From JAJPJX01 sp964568355 (GTDB lineage Bacteria > Acidobacteriota > Terriglobia > Bryobacterales > Bryobacteraceae), in the NCBI GenBank assembly GCA_964568355.1, contig CAZMRK010000454.1, forward strand, positions 1 through 5,856: 5,856 bases of DNA, read 5' to 3'. The position numbers were made by a program, and so were the translations under genes. The notes beneath the pieces were generated by a model. The model saw only the letters and a program-made list of their open reading frames with translations. It had not been told where the DNA came from and ran no database searches. How positions within the stretch are numbered: position 1 is the stretch's first letter; the number at the start of each line of letters is the position of its first letter. This document shows, piece by piece, positions 1 through 5,856 of the stretch.

Positions 1-1
1 C

Positions 2-751
2 AACATCATCCTGGTGGAGCCGTGGGGCAATGCCACGTATCACTCGCTGCAAGCGCAGATCGAGAAGCGCATGTCTGGCGGGCTGCTGGTTCTGGCCAGT
101 TACGCTTACGGCAAGGCGCTCACCGATGTACCGACCTCGACGGGGGACAAGGGCGGCACGACGGCGCAGAACCCGTACTGCCTGAACTCCTGCGAGAAGG
201 GAGATCCGACCTATGACCTGCGGCAGCGCTTCACGGCCAACGTGATTTACGAACTGCCATTCGGGCGCGGACGCCGCTTCATGACCCGCGGCGGGGCGGC
301 CGATCTTCTGCTGGGCGGCTGGGATGTGGCCAGCATCCTCACGCGGCAGAGCGGCCGGCCGATGACCGTCAATGTCGCCGGCGATCCGCTGAACACGGGC
401 CAAGGCAACGCGAAGGCCAACTATGTAGGCGGGCCGAAATCAGTGGAAAACGCCACACTGAACATGTGGTTCAACACCGCGACTTTCGCGGCGCCGGCCG
501 CTTATACGCCGGGCAATCTAGGCTATGGAACGTTCCTGGGGCCGGGGCTGTTCAGTTGGGACTTCTCGGTGTACAAGACGTTTTCGTTCACCGAGCGGCA
601 CCAGGTGCAGTTCCGCACGGAGTTCTTCAACTTCCCGAACCACCCCAACCTCGCGAATCCGGGGCTGACGGTGGGGACGGCGAACTTTGGCAAGATCACC
701 AGCGCGGGCGATCCGCGTGTGCTGCAGTTCGGGTTGAAGTACCGGTTCTGA
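2..751 (+). CDS. TonB-dependent receptor, Oar-like, C-terminal part of beta-barrel (5' end outside window)
   Basis: The frame is open from the left edge; the first complete codon is at 2 and the TGA stop at 749-751, giving 249 visible residues. Acidobacterial receptors of this type usually run to about 1000-1200 residues, with an N-terminal carboxypeptidase-regulatory-like domain and a plug, none of which is seen here. Visible signatures are GNATYHSLQAQIEKR near the start, YDLRQRFTANVIYELPFGRGR at about 71-91, the strand SWDFSVYKTFSFTERHQVQF at about 185-204, and FNFPNHPN followed by FGKITSAGDPRVLQFGLKYRF at the end. The terminal Phe and alternating aromatic residues fit the final barrel strand recognised by the Bam machinery. 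Known role of the family: TonB-energised uptake of large substrates through the outer membrane; the substrate cannot be read here. An oddity is CLNSC at about 60-64, a Cys pair in a probable surface loop. The gene is convergent with the Ig-repeat gene. Confidence 0.93.
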   Translation, partial: NIILVEPWGNATYHSLQAQIEKRMSGGLLVLASYAYGKALTDVPTSTGDKGGTTAQNPYCLNSCEKGDPTYDLRQRFTANVIYELPFGRGRRFMTRGGAADLLLGGWDVASILTRQSGRPMTVNVAGDPLNTGQGNAKANYVGGPKSVENATLNMWFNTATFAAPAAYTPGNLGYGTFLGPGLFSWDFSVYKTFSFTERHQVQFRTEFFNFPNHPNLANPGLTVGTANFGKITSAGDPRVLQFGLKYRF

Positions 752-807
752 TTTTCGTGCGGACGAATGGTCCGCTTGCCGGCGCGCGCGGTTCGGTGCG
801 CTGGTTT

Positions 808-838
808 GGTGACCGGGGGCTATTGGCCCCCGGTCACC
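808..838. terminator. Perfect 13-bp hairpin between convergent genes, possible bidirectional terminator
   Basis: Bases 808-820 (GGTGACCGGGGGC) pair perfectly with 826-838 (GCCCCCGGTCACC) around the five-base loop TATTG. The stem is very GC-rich. It lies 57 bases past the receptor stop and covers the last codons and TAG stop (820-822) of the minus-strand gene. Neither side has a T-tract: the + side continues GGTTGAGAGG and the - side continues ACCAAACCAG. It is therefore not a canonical intrinsic terminator. It could slow polymerase, protect the 3' ends of both transcripts or help Rho-dependent ending. A weaker 6-bp hairpin (759-764 with 770-775) sits closer to the receptor stop. The structure is certain; the terminator role is inferred from position. 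Confidence 0.5.
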
Positions 839-3800
839 GGTTGAGAGGTTCCCACCGAGTTGGTCAGGGTGACGGTGACGGACTGGATGGCGCGGATGTC
901 GCCGTCTAGCGTGAAGGGCACCTGGATGTGGAAGAGGCTGCCGTTGGCGAGTCCGTCGCTGCTGGCGTACCACTGGGTCATCGCATCCCGCAAATCAATG
1001 GAAATGGAAGCGCCGTCTACCTGGGAGCCGGGGGCGGCGTTGAAGGTGAACGATGCACTGGCCAGATCGCGGGGAGTGGAGTAGCCGGTCAGTTCGACGC
1101 TGAAGCCGCTGCCGGTGACGCCGGTGATGCGCACGGTATTGGCGGTGATGACCGGCGAGATGCGGGGGATCGTCACGATTTTGGGCTCGGCCAGCGGCGG
1201 GTTCATGGTCACGGTGATATCGCCGGCGACGGTGCCCTGCTGGATGGCGCCTCCCTGGGGCAGTTCGACATCCTCGCCGCCACTGGGGATCGTAAAGGGC
1301 AGTGTCGTGCCGCCGGAAGCGAACTGCAGGGCGGGATCGTGGTAGCCTTCCGGCACCGAGGCGGCGCTGGCGTGGAAGGACAACTGCAACGATCCACTGA
1401 GCTGCTGGGCGATCGAGGAGGCCAGGCTGACGCCGACGTTGGTCGGCGTGGTGGGCTGCGGCGTCGGAGTGAGGCCGGTGAGCGAGAGATCGGGTTGCGG
1501 CCCGATGTTGGCGCTGAGCGTTTTGCTGACTTTGGCAGAAGCGGCGTCGGTGACCGTGACGGTGATGCTGAAGCTGCCGGAATCGGTGGGAGTGCCGCTG
1601 ATGGAAGCCCCCGAGGCACTGAAGCTGAGCCCCGCCGGCAGGCTGCCGGAGGTCAACGCCCACGTGTAGGGAGGCTGGCCGCCCTGAGCCGCCAGGCTCG
1701 CCGAGTAAGGCACGCCTTTTTCCCCATCGCGCAGAACCGTGGTGATCACCAGAGAAGAATCGATGGTGGCATTGAAAGACCGGGTGGCGCTTTGGGAGTC
1801 GTGGTCCGTGACGCGAAGCGTGACGTTCCAGGGGCCGGCGGTGGTGGGCGTGCCGGTGATGGCGCCAGTGGTGGCGTTGAGCGAGAGGCCGGGCGCAAGG
1901 CTGCCGGAATCGATCGCCCAGTTATATGGCTGCGCGCCTCCTGAGGCCGCGACCGAGGCGGAATATGCGGTTCCTACGGTTCCATTGGGCAGCGCGCTGG
2001 TGGTGATCGTGAGCTTGCCCTGTTCGATCGTGCCGCTGTAACTCTGGGCCGCGCTGAGCGGCGGGTTGCTGCTATCGGTCACTTTCGCAGTGAAATTGAA
2101 GGCGCCGGTGGTGGTGGGGGTACCGGTGATGGCGCCGCCCGCGGAGAGACTGAGGCCGGCGGGGAGGCTGCCTCCCGCGATCGACCAGGTATAGGGCTGC
2201 ACGCCGCGCTCCGCCGCCAGAGTGACGGAATACGACGATCCCACCGTACCGTTGGGCACGCTGGTGGTGGTGATGAGGAGCGAACCGTTGATGGTGGCGC
2301 TGAACTTCGCGGTAACGCTTTGCGGCGGGTTGCTGCTGTCGGCGACCCGGAGGGTGAAGGCGTACGTGCCGCCGGTGGTGGGCGTGCCGGTGAGGGCTCC
2401 GGCGGCATCGAGCGAGAGGCCGGCCGGCAGGGTGCCGGCCGCGAGCGACCAGGCATAGGGACGCTGGCCCTTGTCTGCCTGGAAGGAAGCGGAATAGGCC
2501 GTACCGACCGCGCCGGTGGGAACCGAGGTGGTGAGGATCACGAGCGAGGGCGCGATGGTGACGGTAAAGACCTTGGCGGCAAGCTGGCGGGTGGGTGTCC
2601 CGCTGTCGCCGGCCTGGAGGGTGAAGGTGTAAGTGCCGGCAACGGCGGGAGTGCCGCTCAGGCCGCTCCCGTTCAGCGAAAGACCGGGCGGCGGGTCGCC
2701 GAGAACGATGGCCCAGGAATAGGGCGAAGCGCCGCCCTCGGCTGCGAATTCGGCGGAGTAGGGCGTGCCGATTGTTCCGTTGGGCAGGCTGCTGGTGGTC
2801 ATGGTCAGCGTGGAGTAAATGACGATGGTGTACGCCTGGGTCGCGGTCTGCGCGGGCACGCTGGTGTCGGTGACCTTGGCCACGAAGGTGTAGGTACCGG
2901 CAGTGGCGCCGGTGCCGGTGATCGCGCCCGTGCCTCGATCGAGCACCAGGCCGTCCGGCAGGGATCCGGAAGCGAGCGACCAGGAGTAGGGCGTGGTGCC
3001 CCCGGTGGCCTGGAGGGTGGAGGCGTAGGGCTGGCGGATCACGCGGTTCGGCACGGCGGTGGTAGTGACGACCAGCGGCGTGTAGACGATGGCGCTGAAG
3101 GACTGCGCGACCGATTGCGGAGCCGGTGTGCCGACATCGGTGACGCGGATAGTAGCCGTGAACGGTCCCGCCACGGCGGGCGTTCCCGAGATGGTGCCGG
3201 TGGCGGGATCGATCGCCAGGCCGGCGGGCAGCCCGGTGGCGGACCAGGTGAAGCGTGGAGTGCCTCCCTGGGCTTGCATGGTGACTCCGGCATAGGCTTT
3301 CCCCTGGACCCCGTTGGGGATCGCGGTAGTGGTGATGACCAGTTGCTCGGCGATGGTCAGGGGAAAGGTCTGCCGCACCGATTGCGGCTCCGAGAAACTA
3401 TCGGTGACCGTGATGGCGGGCGAGAATGTGCCCGCGGAGGTAGCTGTTCCGCTGAGTACGCCTTCGGTCGAGAGGGTGAGGCCCGGCGGCAGGTTCGCGG
3501 CAGTCCAACGATAGGGCGGCGTTCCTCCCTCGGCCTGCATGGTGGTCTGGAGATAGGCGGCGTGGATGACGCCGTTGGGGATGGCAGTGGTCAGAATGGC
3601 CAGCGGCGGATTGATGTCCAGCGGTCGGGAGGCGGTGACCACGATGCCCGCCGGATCGGACAGGCGGACGGTGATGGTATGGCTGCCCTGGCTGCCGGCG
3701 GCGGGTGTTCCGCTGAGCACACCGGAGGGGCTCATCACGAGGCCCGCGGGCAGGTTGGGGGAGGACCAGGTATAGGTGCCGAGGCCGCCGGCCCCGGTGA

Positions 3801-5355
3801 AGGTGACCGGCCCGTAGGCTTCGTTAACCGCGCCGCGCGGCAGGGTGGCAGGCCCGGTAATACTCAAAGCAGGATTGATGGTGAGCGGGAGGGTTGAGGT
3901 GGCGACGGCTACGCCGTCGGTGAGGCGGACATTGACCTGGTAGGCGCCCTGGCTGCCGGCGGCCGGAGTGCCGCTGATCGCGCCGGATTGGTCCATGGCG
4001 AGCCCGGCAGGCAATCCGGTGGCCGACCAGACCTGCGTGCCGTTACCGCCCAGTGAGGAGAACGGAGTCCGGGGATAGGCTTCGCCCACGGCCCCGTTGG
4101 GCAGGCTGGTGGGACCGGTAATCGCGAGGGGAGGATTGATGATCAGGGTCAGGGGCAGCCGGACGGTAGCGCCGGGGTCGGAAAGGACGATTTGCACCTG
4201 ATAGGTACCCTGGGCTCCGGCCGCGGGTGTCCCACTGACGACTCCGGTCGCGGAGTTCATGGAAAGGCCGCTGGGGAGCCCGGTGGCGGACCAGGTGTAA
4301 GGCGACAGGCCGCCTTCGAGAGTGAAGGAAACCGGGCTGTAGGGCTCCGCTACCGTGCCGGGCGGCAGAGCGGGGGGACCAGTGATGGTGAGGGCGGGAT
4401 TGATGGTGAGAGGGAAGGACTGAGTGCTGCTGTTGCCTTCGCCGCCGCCATCGGTGACGGTCACGCGGACGGTGTAGCTGCCGGCTGCTGTGGGAGTGCC
4501 GTCGAGAACGCCGGATTGGCTGAGCGTGAGGCCTTCGGGCAATCCCTCAGCCGACCAGACATAGGTGCCCTCGCCGCCGCTCGCTTCGAAGTTTGCCGCG
4601 TAGGTTTCGTCGACCGCTCCCGGGGAAAGGCTGACGGGCCGGATGATCTGCGGGATGCCGGTCTGGCTGACGGTAATAAAGGGACCACTCGAGACGCCGC
4701 CGTACATTTGCAGGGCGGCGCTGCGATCGAAGGTGTCGTTGGGCGCGACGGTGAAGCTGAGGTATCCCGGCTGGAGAACGGCGGAGGTCGGAAGGCCGGT
4801 GATCCAGGTGGCCGGATTGTACACAAACCATCCGCAGTCGGAGGGGGTCGGGGTGACCAGGACGGAGGTCTCCCCGCCGGAGATCGGGAATTTCGGAAGA
4901 GTCAGATCTCCTTCGGCGGCCGGGCTGGCAGCCTGGGGGGCGAACCGGCCGACGGAGGCCGTGCGCGCGGTCGGCTGCGAAAGATCGAAGGTGCAGTTTG
5001 GCGGGTTCTGATAGCTATCGTGAGTGACGCTGCTTCCGCTCGAACTGGTGATCTGGACCGTCAGGTCGCGGTGGCTGGTGCCTGTATTGGCGCTGTAGCT
5101 GTAACTGATCGTTGCGGAGCCGGCGCCGGACGCGGCGGAGGTGAGGGTGATCCCTGAGGAAATCTCGCCCACGGTCCAGCTACAATCGGGCGCGCCGGCA
5201 ATCAGTTGAAAACTGATGGATCCGGCATCGGCGGTCAGCAGGAAGCCGGGGTATTGCAGGGAGAGAGAACAGTCCTGGGCGGCGGCCCTGCCGGCGAACA
5301 GGGAGACAGCCGCGAGGAGAAGGAAAAGTGGCGCGGGAATTCGTTGGCGGCTCAT
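820..5355 (-). CDS. Large exported protein: signal peptide, two BACON-like domains, 12 He_PIG Ig-like repeats, unassigned C-terminal domain
   Basis: The gene encodes 1511 residues, from ATG at 5355-5353 to TAG at 822-820. This start is preferred because a Sec signal peptide follows at once: Arg3 and Arg5, hydrophobic core LFLLLAAVSLF, and an AAA cleavage site near residue 26. Residues 28-117 and 119-233 resemble BACON domains, with CSW/CGW and the ending VSQTG. Residues 237-1285 hold twelve Ig-like repeats of the putative-Ig (He_PIG, cadherin-like) type, each carrying P-G-x-x-x-x-x-Y, GG-x-x-x-Y-x-W, LP-x-GL, SGTP or TGTP, and a late VTD. Residues 1286-1511 form an unassigned beta-rich domain. 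There is no LPXTG, PEP-CTERM, C-terminal membrane helix or lipobox, so the product is probably released or held non-covalently at the surface. The likely role is adhesion or glycan/protein binding; no catalytic motif is visible. It follows the propeller gene with 6 bases between stop and ATG, implying an operon with coupled translation. Confidence 0.95.
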   Translation of the reverse strand: MSRQRIPAPLFLLLAAVSLFAGRAAAQDCSLSLQYPGFLLTADAGSISFQLIAGAPDCSWTVGEISSGITLTSAASGAGSATISYSYSANTGTSHRDLTVQITSSSGSSVTHDSYQNPPNCTFDLSQPTARTASVGRFAPQAASPAAEGDLTLPKFPISGGETSVLVTPTPSDCGWFVYNPATWITGLPTSAVLQPGYLSFTVAPNDTFDRSAALQMYGGVSSGPFITVSQTGIPQIIRPVSLSPGAVDETYAANFEASGGEGTYVWSAEGLPEGLTLSQSGVLDGTPTAAGSYTVRVTVTDGGGEGNSSTQSFPLTINPALTITGPPALPPGTVAEPYSPVSFTLEGGLSPYTWSATGLPSGLSMNSATGVVSGTPAAGAQGTYQVQIVLSDPGATVRLPLTLIINPPLAITGPTSLPNGAVGEAYPRTPFSSLGGNGTQVWSATGLPAGLAMDQSGAISGTPAAGSQGAYQVNVRLTDGVAVATSTLPLTINPALSITGPATLPRGAVNEAYGPVTFTGAGGLGTYTWSSPNLPAGLVMSPSGVLSGTPAAGSQGSHTITVRLSDPAGIVVTASRPLDINPPLAILTTAIPNGVIHAAYLQTTMQAEGGTPPYRWTAANLPPGLTLSTEGVLSGTATSAGTFSPAITVTDSFSEPQSVRQTFPLTIAEQLVITTTAIPNGVQGKAYAGVTMQAQGGTPRFTWSATGLPAGLAIDPATGTISGTPAVAGPFTATIRVTDVGTPAPQSVAQSFSAIVYTPLVVTTTAVPNRVIRQPYASTLQATGGTTPYSWSLASGSLPDGLVLDRGTGAITGTGATAGTYTFVAKVTDTSVPAQTATQAYTIVIYSTLTMTTSSLPNGTIGTPYSAEFAAEGGASPYSWAIVLGDPPPGLSLNGSGLSGTPAVAGTYTFTLQAGDSGTPTRQLAAKVFTVTIAPSLVILTTSVPTGAVGTAYSASFQADKGQRPYAWSLAAGTLPAGLSLDAAGALTGTPTTGGTYAFTLRVADSSNPPQSVTAKFSATINGSLLITTTSVPNGTVGSSYSVTLAAERGVQPYTWSIAGGSLPAGLSLSAGGAITGTPTTTGAFNFTAKVTDSSNPPLSAAQSYSGTIEQGKLTITTSALPNGTVGTAYSASVAASGGAQPYNWAIDSGSLAPGLSLNATTGAITGTPTTAGPWNVTLRVTDHDSQSATRSFNATIDSSLVITTVLRDGEKGVPYSASLAAQGGQPPYTWALTSGSLPAGLSFSASGASISGTPTDSGSFSITVTVTDAASAKVSKTLSANIGPQPDLSLTGLTPTPQPTTPTNVGVSLASSIAQQLSGSLQLSFHASAASVPEGYHDPALQFASGGTTLPFTIPSGGEDVELPQGGAIQQGTVAGDITVTMNPPLAEPKIVTIPRISPVITANTVRITGVTGSGFSVELTGYSTPRDLASASFTFNAAPGSQVDGASISIDLRDAMTQWYASSDGLANGSLFHIQVPFTLDGDIRAIQSVTVTLTNSVGTSQPVTGGQ
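823..1500 (-). other. Unassigned C-terminal domain of the Ig-repeat protein (residues 1286-1511)
   Basis: After the last repeat the periodicity stops and a Pro/Thr linker (TPTPQPTTPTN, about 1296-1306) leads into about 205 residues that do not fit the Ig-like unit. Visible landmarks are SGSLQLSFHASA, DPALQFASGGTTLPFTIPSGG, QQGTVAGDITVTM, ISPVITANTVRITGV, ELTGYSTPRDLASASFTFNAAPGS, MTQWYASSDGLANGSLFHIQVPF and a final SVTVTLTNSVGTSQPV. It is beta-rich with no cysteines and no clear catalytic motif. I recall similar tails on other large acidobacterial surface proteins but could not confirm this. It might be a two-sandwich terminal module for anchoring or ligand binding; that is inference. Confidence 0.6.
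1501..4647 (-). repeat. Array of 12 tandem Ig-like (He_PIG) repeats, period 86-90 codons
   Basis: The G of the conserved GTP-type turn falls at residues 286, 375, 462, 549, 636, 724, 814, 901, 990, 1078, 1168 and 1254, a spacing of 86-90 residues. Approximate units (residues): R1 237-320, R2 321-409, R3 410-496, R4 497-583, R5 584-670, R6 671-759, R7 760-848, R8 849-936, R9 937-1025, R10 1026-1113, R11 1114-1200, R12 1201-1285. Three classes are visible. R2-R4 share ITGP at the start and GTPAAG(S/A)QG. R5-R6 share TTAIPNGV and MQAxGGTP. R7-R12 gain two residues before LPxGL, mostly as SGSLPAGL. DNA identity persists in places: a 20-base match lies at 1840-1859 and 2374-2393, two periods apart. 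R5 and R7 lack the Pro of GTP. A stiff multi-domain stalk is the usual structural reading. Confidence 0.93.
4657..5274 (-). other. Two N-terminal BACON-like domains (residues 28-233)
   Basis: Domain 1 (about 28-117) starts DCSLSLQYPGF, has PDCSW at 57-60, a GAGSATISYSYSANTGTSHR stretch at about 77-96, and ends with a degenerate last strand. Domain 2 (about 119-233) starts NCTFDLSQPTA, has SDCGW at 172-176, ATWITG at 182-187, a YLSFTVAPNDTFDR stretch and the classic ending ITVSQTG. The C-x-W, W-I-T, N-x-x-x-x-R and V-x-Q-x-G pattern is the known BACON signature. Domain 2 carries about 25 extra Ala/Pro-rich residues near 129-154. The four cysteines (29, 58, 121, 174) fall as two per domain, so a disulfide within each domain is plausible. 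The family is linked to carbohydrate or mucin binding, but the ligand here is unknown. Confidence 0.75.
5278..5355 (-). other. Sec signal peptide of the Ig-repeat protein
   Basis: This encodes residues 1-26. The n-region carries Arg3 and Arg5, the hydrophobic core is LFLLLAAVSLF, and the c-region AGRAAA supplies an A-x-A site with cleavage most likely after Ala26. Cys29 follows closely, but the residues before it (AAQD) do not make a lipobox, so signal peptidase I rather than lipoprotein processing is expected. It supports ATG 5355 as the true start and an extracytoplasmic location. Confidence 0.85.
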
Positions 5356-5379
5356 GCGATTTCAGCGGGGGCTGACCTC
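5353..5379 (-). promoter_or_regulatory. Translation start region of the Ig-repeat gene with a spacer hairpin
   Basis: On the minus strand, GAGGT (5379-5375) is the only Shine-Dalgarno-like motif near the ATG (5355-5353), but it lies 19 bases away, too far for normal use. Between them, TCAGC (5375-5371) and GCTGA (5366-5362) can pair as a 5-bp stem with a CCCC loop. If it folds, GAGG would sit only six bases (AATCGC) from the ATG. The stem contains the TGA stop of the upstream gene, so ribosomes finishing that gene would melt it. Coupled re-initiation is the simpler alternative. Confidence 0.4.
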
Positions 5380-5856
5380 GTTGGGAACGAAGTAGACGGA
5401 AGAATGATCGGGCTGCCCCTCGAAGATCCAGGCGGGCTGGTTCTCCGCGCTGGAGAGAAGGAACGCGGCGCCGGGCAGGCGATGGAGAGAAGCGGGGCTG
5501 ATAGGGAGATCGATGGAGACCGGCGATCCCGAGGAGAGAGGGACCTCCCACAGCCGGGTGTGATCGGCGCTGGCGACCAGGACGGCGCGCGCATCGGCGG
5601 TGGGCTCGGCGAAATCTGGTTCGGCGAGGCCGTCGCTTTCGGATGCGAGAGGGGCGAGCGAGAAATTGCCGTTGACCTGGCGGAGTAGGACCAGAGTGTT
5701 CAGGCTGCGGTCGGCGACCACGGCATCGGCTCCAGCGGGGAGGAAAGCCAGGGCCGAGATGGCGGGCGAGGTGTGCAGGGGGACCGGCGAGGCTCCAGCG
5801 GGGATGAGGTAGTTGGGGCCGGTGGAATCGGCCGTGAGCAGGGCGCGGGCATCATC
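5362..5856 (-). CDS. Probable beta-propeller protein, C-terminal 164 residues (5' end outside window)
   Basis: The frame is open from the right edge at 5856 to the TGA at 5364-5362, so the start lies outside; a GTG at 5721 is internal and should not be taken as the start. The 164 residues show blade-like units of short beta-strands: AISALAFLPAGADAVVADR followed by LNTLVLLRQ (about 32-60), then ARAVLVASADHTRLWEVPL (about 89-107), then AAFLLSSAENQPAWIFEG (about 130-147), ending SSVYFVPNEVSPR. The strand-turn-strand rhythm with A-x-A/DR-x-x-N or S-A-D-H-T turns resembles WD40/YVTN-like propellers, but the family is not identifiable with certainty and no catalytic residue is visible. There are no cysteines. 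It is immediately upstream of and in frame with the Ig-repeat gene, with which it probably forms an operon. A pair of surface proteins is plausible, though export of this one cannot be judged without its N-terminus. Confidence 0.8.
   Translation of the reverse strand, partial: DDARALLTADSTGPNYLIPAGASPVPLHTSPAISALAFLPAGADAVVADRSLNTLVLLRQVNGNFSLAPLASESDGLAEPDFAEPTADARAVLVASADHTRLWEVPLSSGSPVSIDLPISPASLHRLPGAAFLLSSAENQPAWIFEGQPDHSSVYFVPNEVSPR

Noticed and set aside
759..775. Small hairpin just after the receptor stop, as a terminator
   Set aside because: The stem is only six base pairs with no T-run on either side; weaker than the 808-838 stem and not supportable alone.
518..973. A 151-codon minus-strand frame spanning the convergent gap
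   Set aside because: It overlaps the receptor gene and the end of the Ig-repeat gene, is Arg/His/Pro-rich and has no motif; it is a high-GC artefact.
928..1944. A 338-codon open frame on the + strand
   Set aside because: Same antisense phase and same Gly/Arg/Ala-rich composition as the larger shadow; it has no recognisable domain.
2320..3897. A 525-codon open frame on the + strand opposite the Ig-repeat gene
   Set aside because: It is codon-aligned antisense to a confident gene. In that phase its stops would need TTA, CTA or TCA codons on the sense strand, which are rare in high-GC DNA, so long open frames arise for free. The translation is low-complexity Gly/Arg/Asp-rich and mirrors the repeat period.
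1501..4647. Regularly spaced similar blocks that could suggest a CRISPR or satellite array
   Set aside because: The period is about 260-270 bases, all in frame, with conservation at the protein level; this is a protein repeat array.
4192..5157. A 321-codon open frame on the + strand opposite the BACON/Ig region
   Set aside because: Codon-aligned antisense shadow with biased composition; the minus-strand frame has a signal peptide and clear domains.
5263..5290. Possible lipoprotein signal at Cys29
   Set aside because: The residues before Cys29 are AAQD; a lipobox needs a small residue at -1 and usually Leu at -3. An AAA signal peptidase I site fits better.
5362..5721. A separate 119-residue gene starting at GTG 5721
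   Set aside because: The same frame stays open to the window edge with continuous blade-like sequence, and the GTG encodes a Val inside a beta-strand (DAVVADR), so this is an internal codon.
5728..5804. 14-base direct repeat (5728-5741 and 5791-5804) in the propeller gene
   Set aside because: Both copies encode PAGA in the same frame at similar turn positions, 21 codons apart; best explained by similar local protein sequence and codon bias.

Overview
High-GC bacterial chromosomal DNA that most resembles an Acidobacteriota genome, perhaps of the Solibacter/Bryobacter group. The case rests on protein style: an Oar-like TonB-dependent receptor C-terminus with the FNFPNHPN...FGKITSAGDPRVLQFGLK signature, and a secreted protein that combines BACON-like domains with putative-Ig (He_PIG) repeats. 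This assignment comes from family knowledge, not from a database search.

Layout: (1) 2-751, + strand: the last 249 residues of a TonB-dependent outer-membrane receptor whose start lies left of the window. (2) 752-819: a 68-nt intergenic gap between convergent genes. A perfect 13-bp hairpin (808-838) starts in the gap and runs into the end of the next gene. (3) 820-5355, - strand: one complete 1511-residue exported protein made of a signal peptide, two BACON-like domains, twelve tandem Ig-like repeats of 86-90 residues and an unassigned C-terminal domain of about 225 residues. (4) 5362-5856, - strand: the last 164 residues of a probable beta-propeller protein, directly upstream of the Ig-repeat gene and in the same reading frame, separated from it by one TGA stop and two sense codons.

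The two minus-strand genes almost certainly form one transcription unit, with translation of the second coupled to the first. Both look like extracytoplasmic, beta-rich proteins of a type that binds ligands or other proteins; no enzyme motif is visible. The receptor is convergent with this pair and need not be functionally linked.

There are no RNA genes, mobile elements, CRISPR arrays or origins that I can support, and no gene-free stretch above 300 bases. The most interesting points are a small hairpin between a distant Shine-Dalgarno-like GAGGT and the ATG of the Ig-repeat gene, the graded subfamilies within the repeat array, and the unassigned C-terminal domain. I see no clear new enzymatic or defence system.
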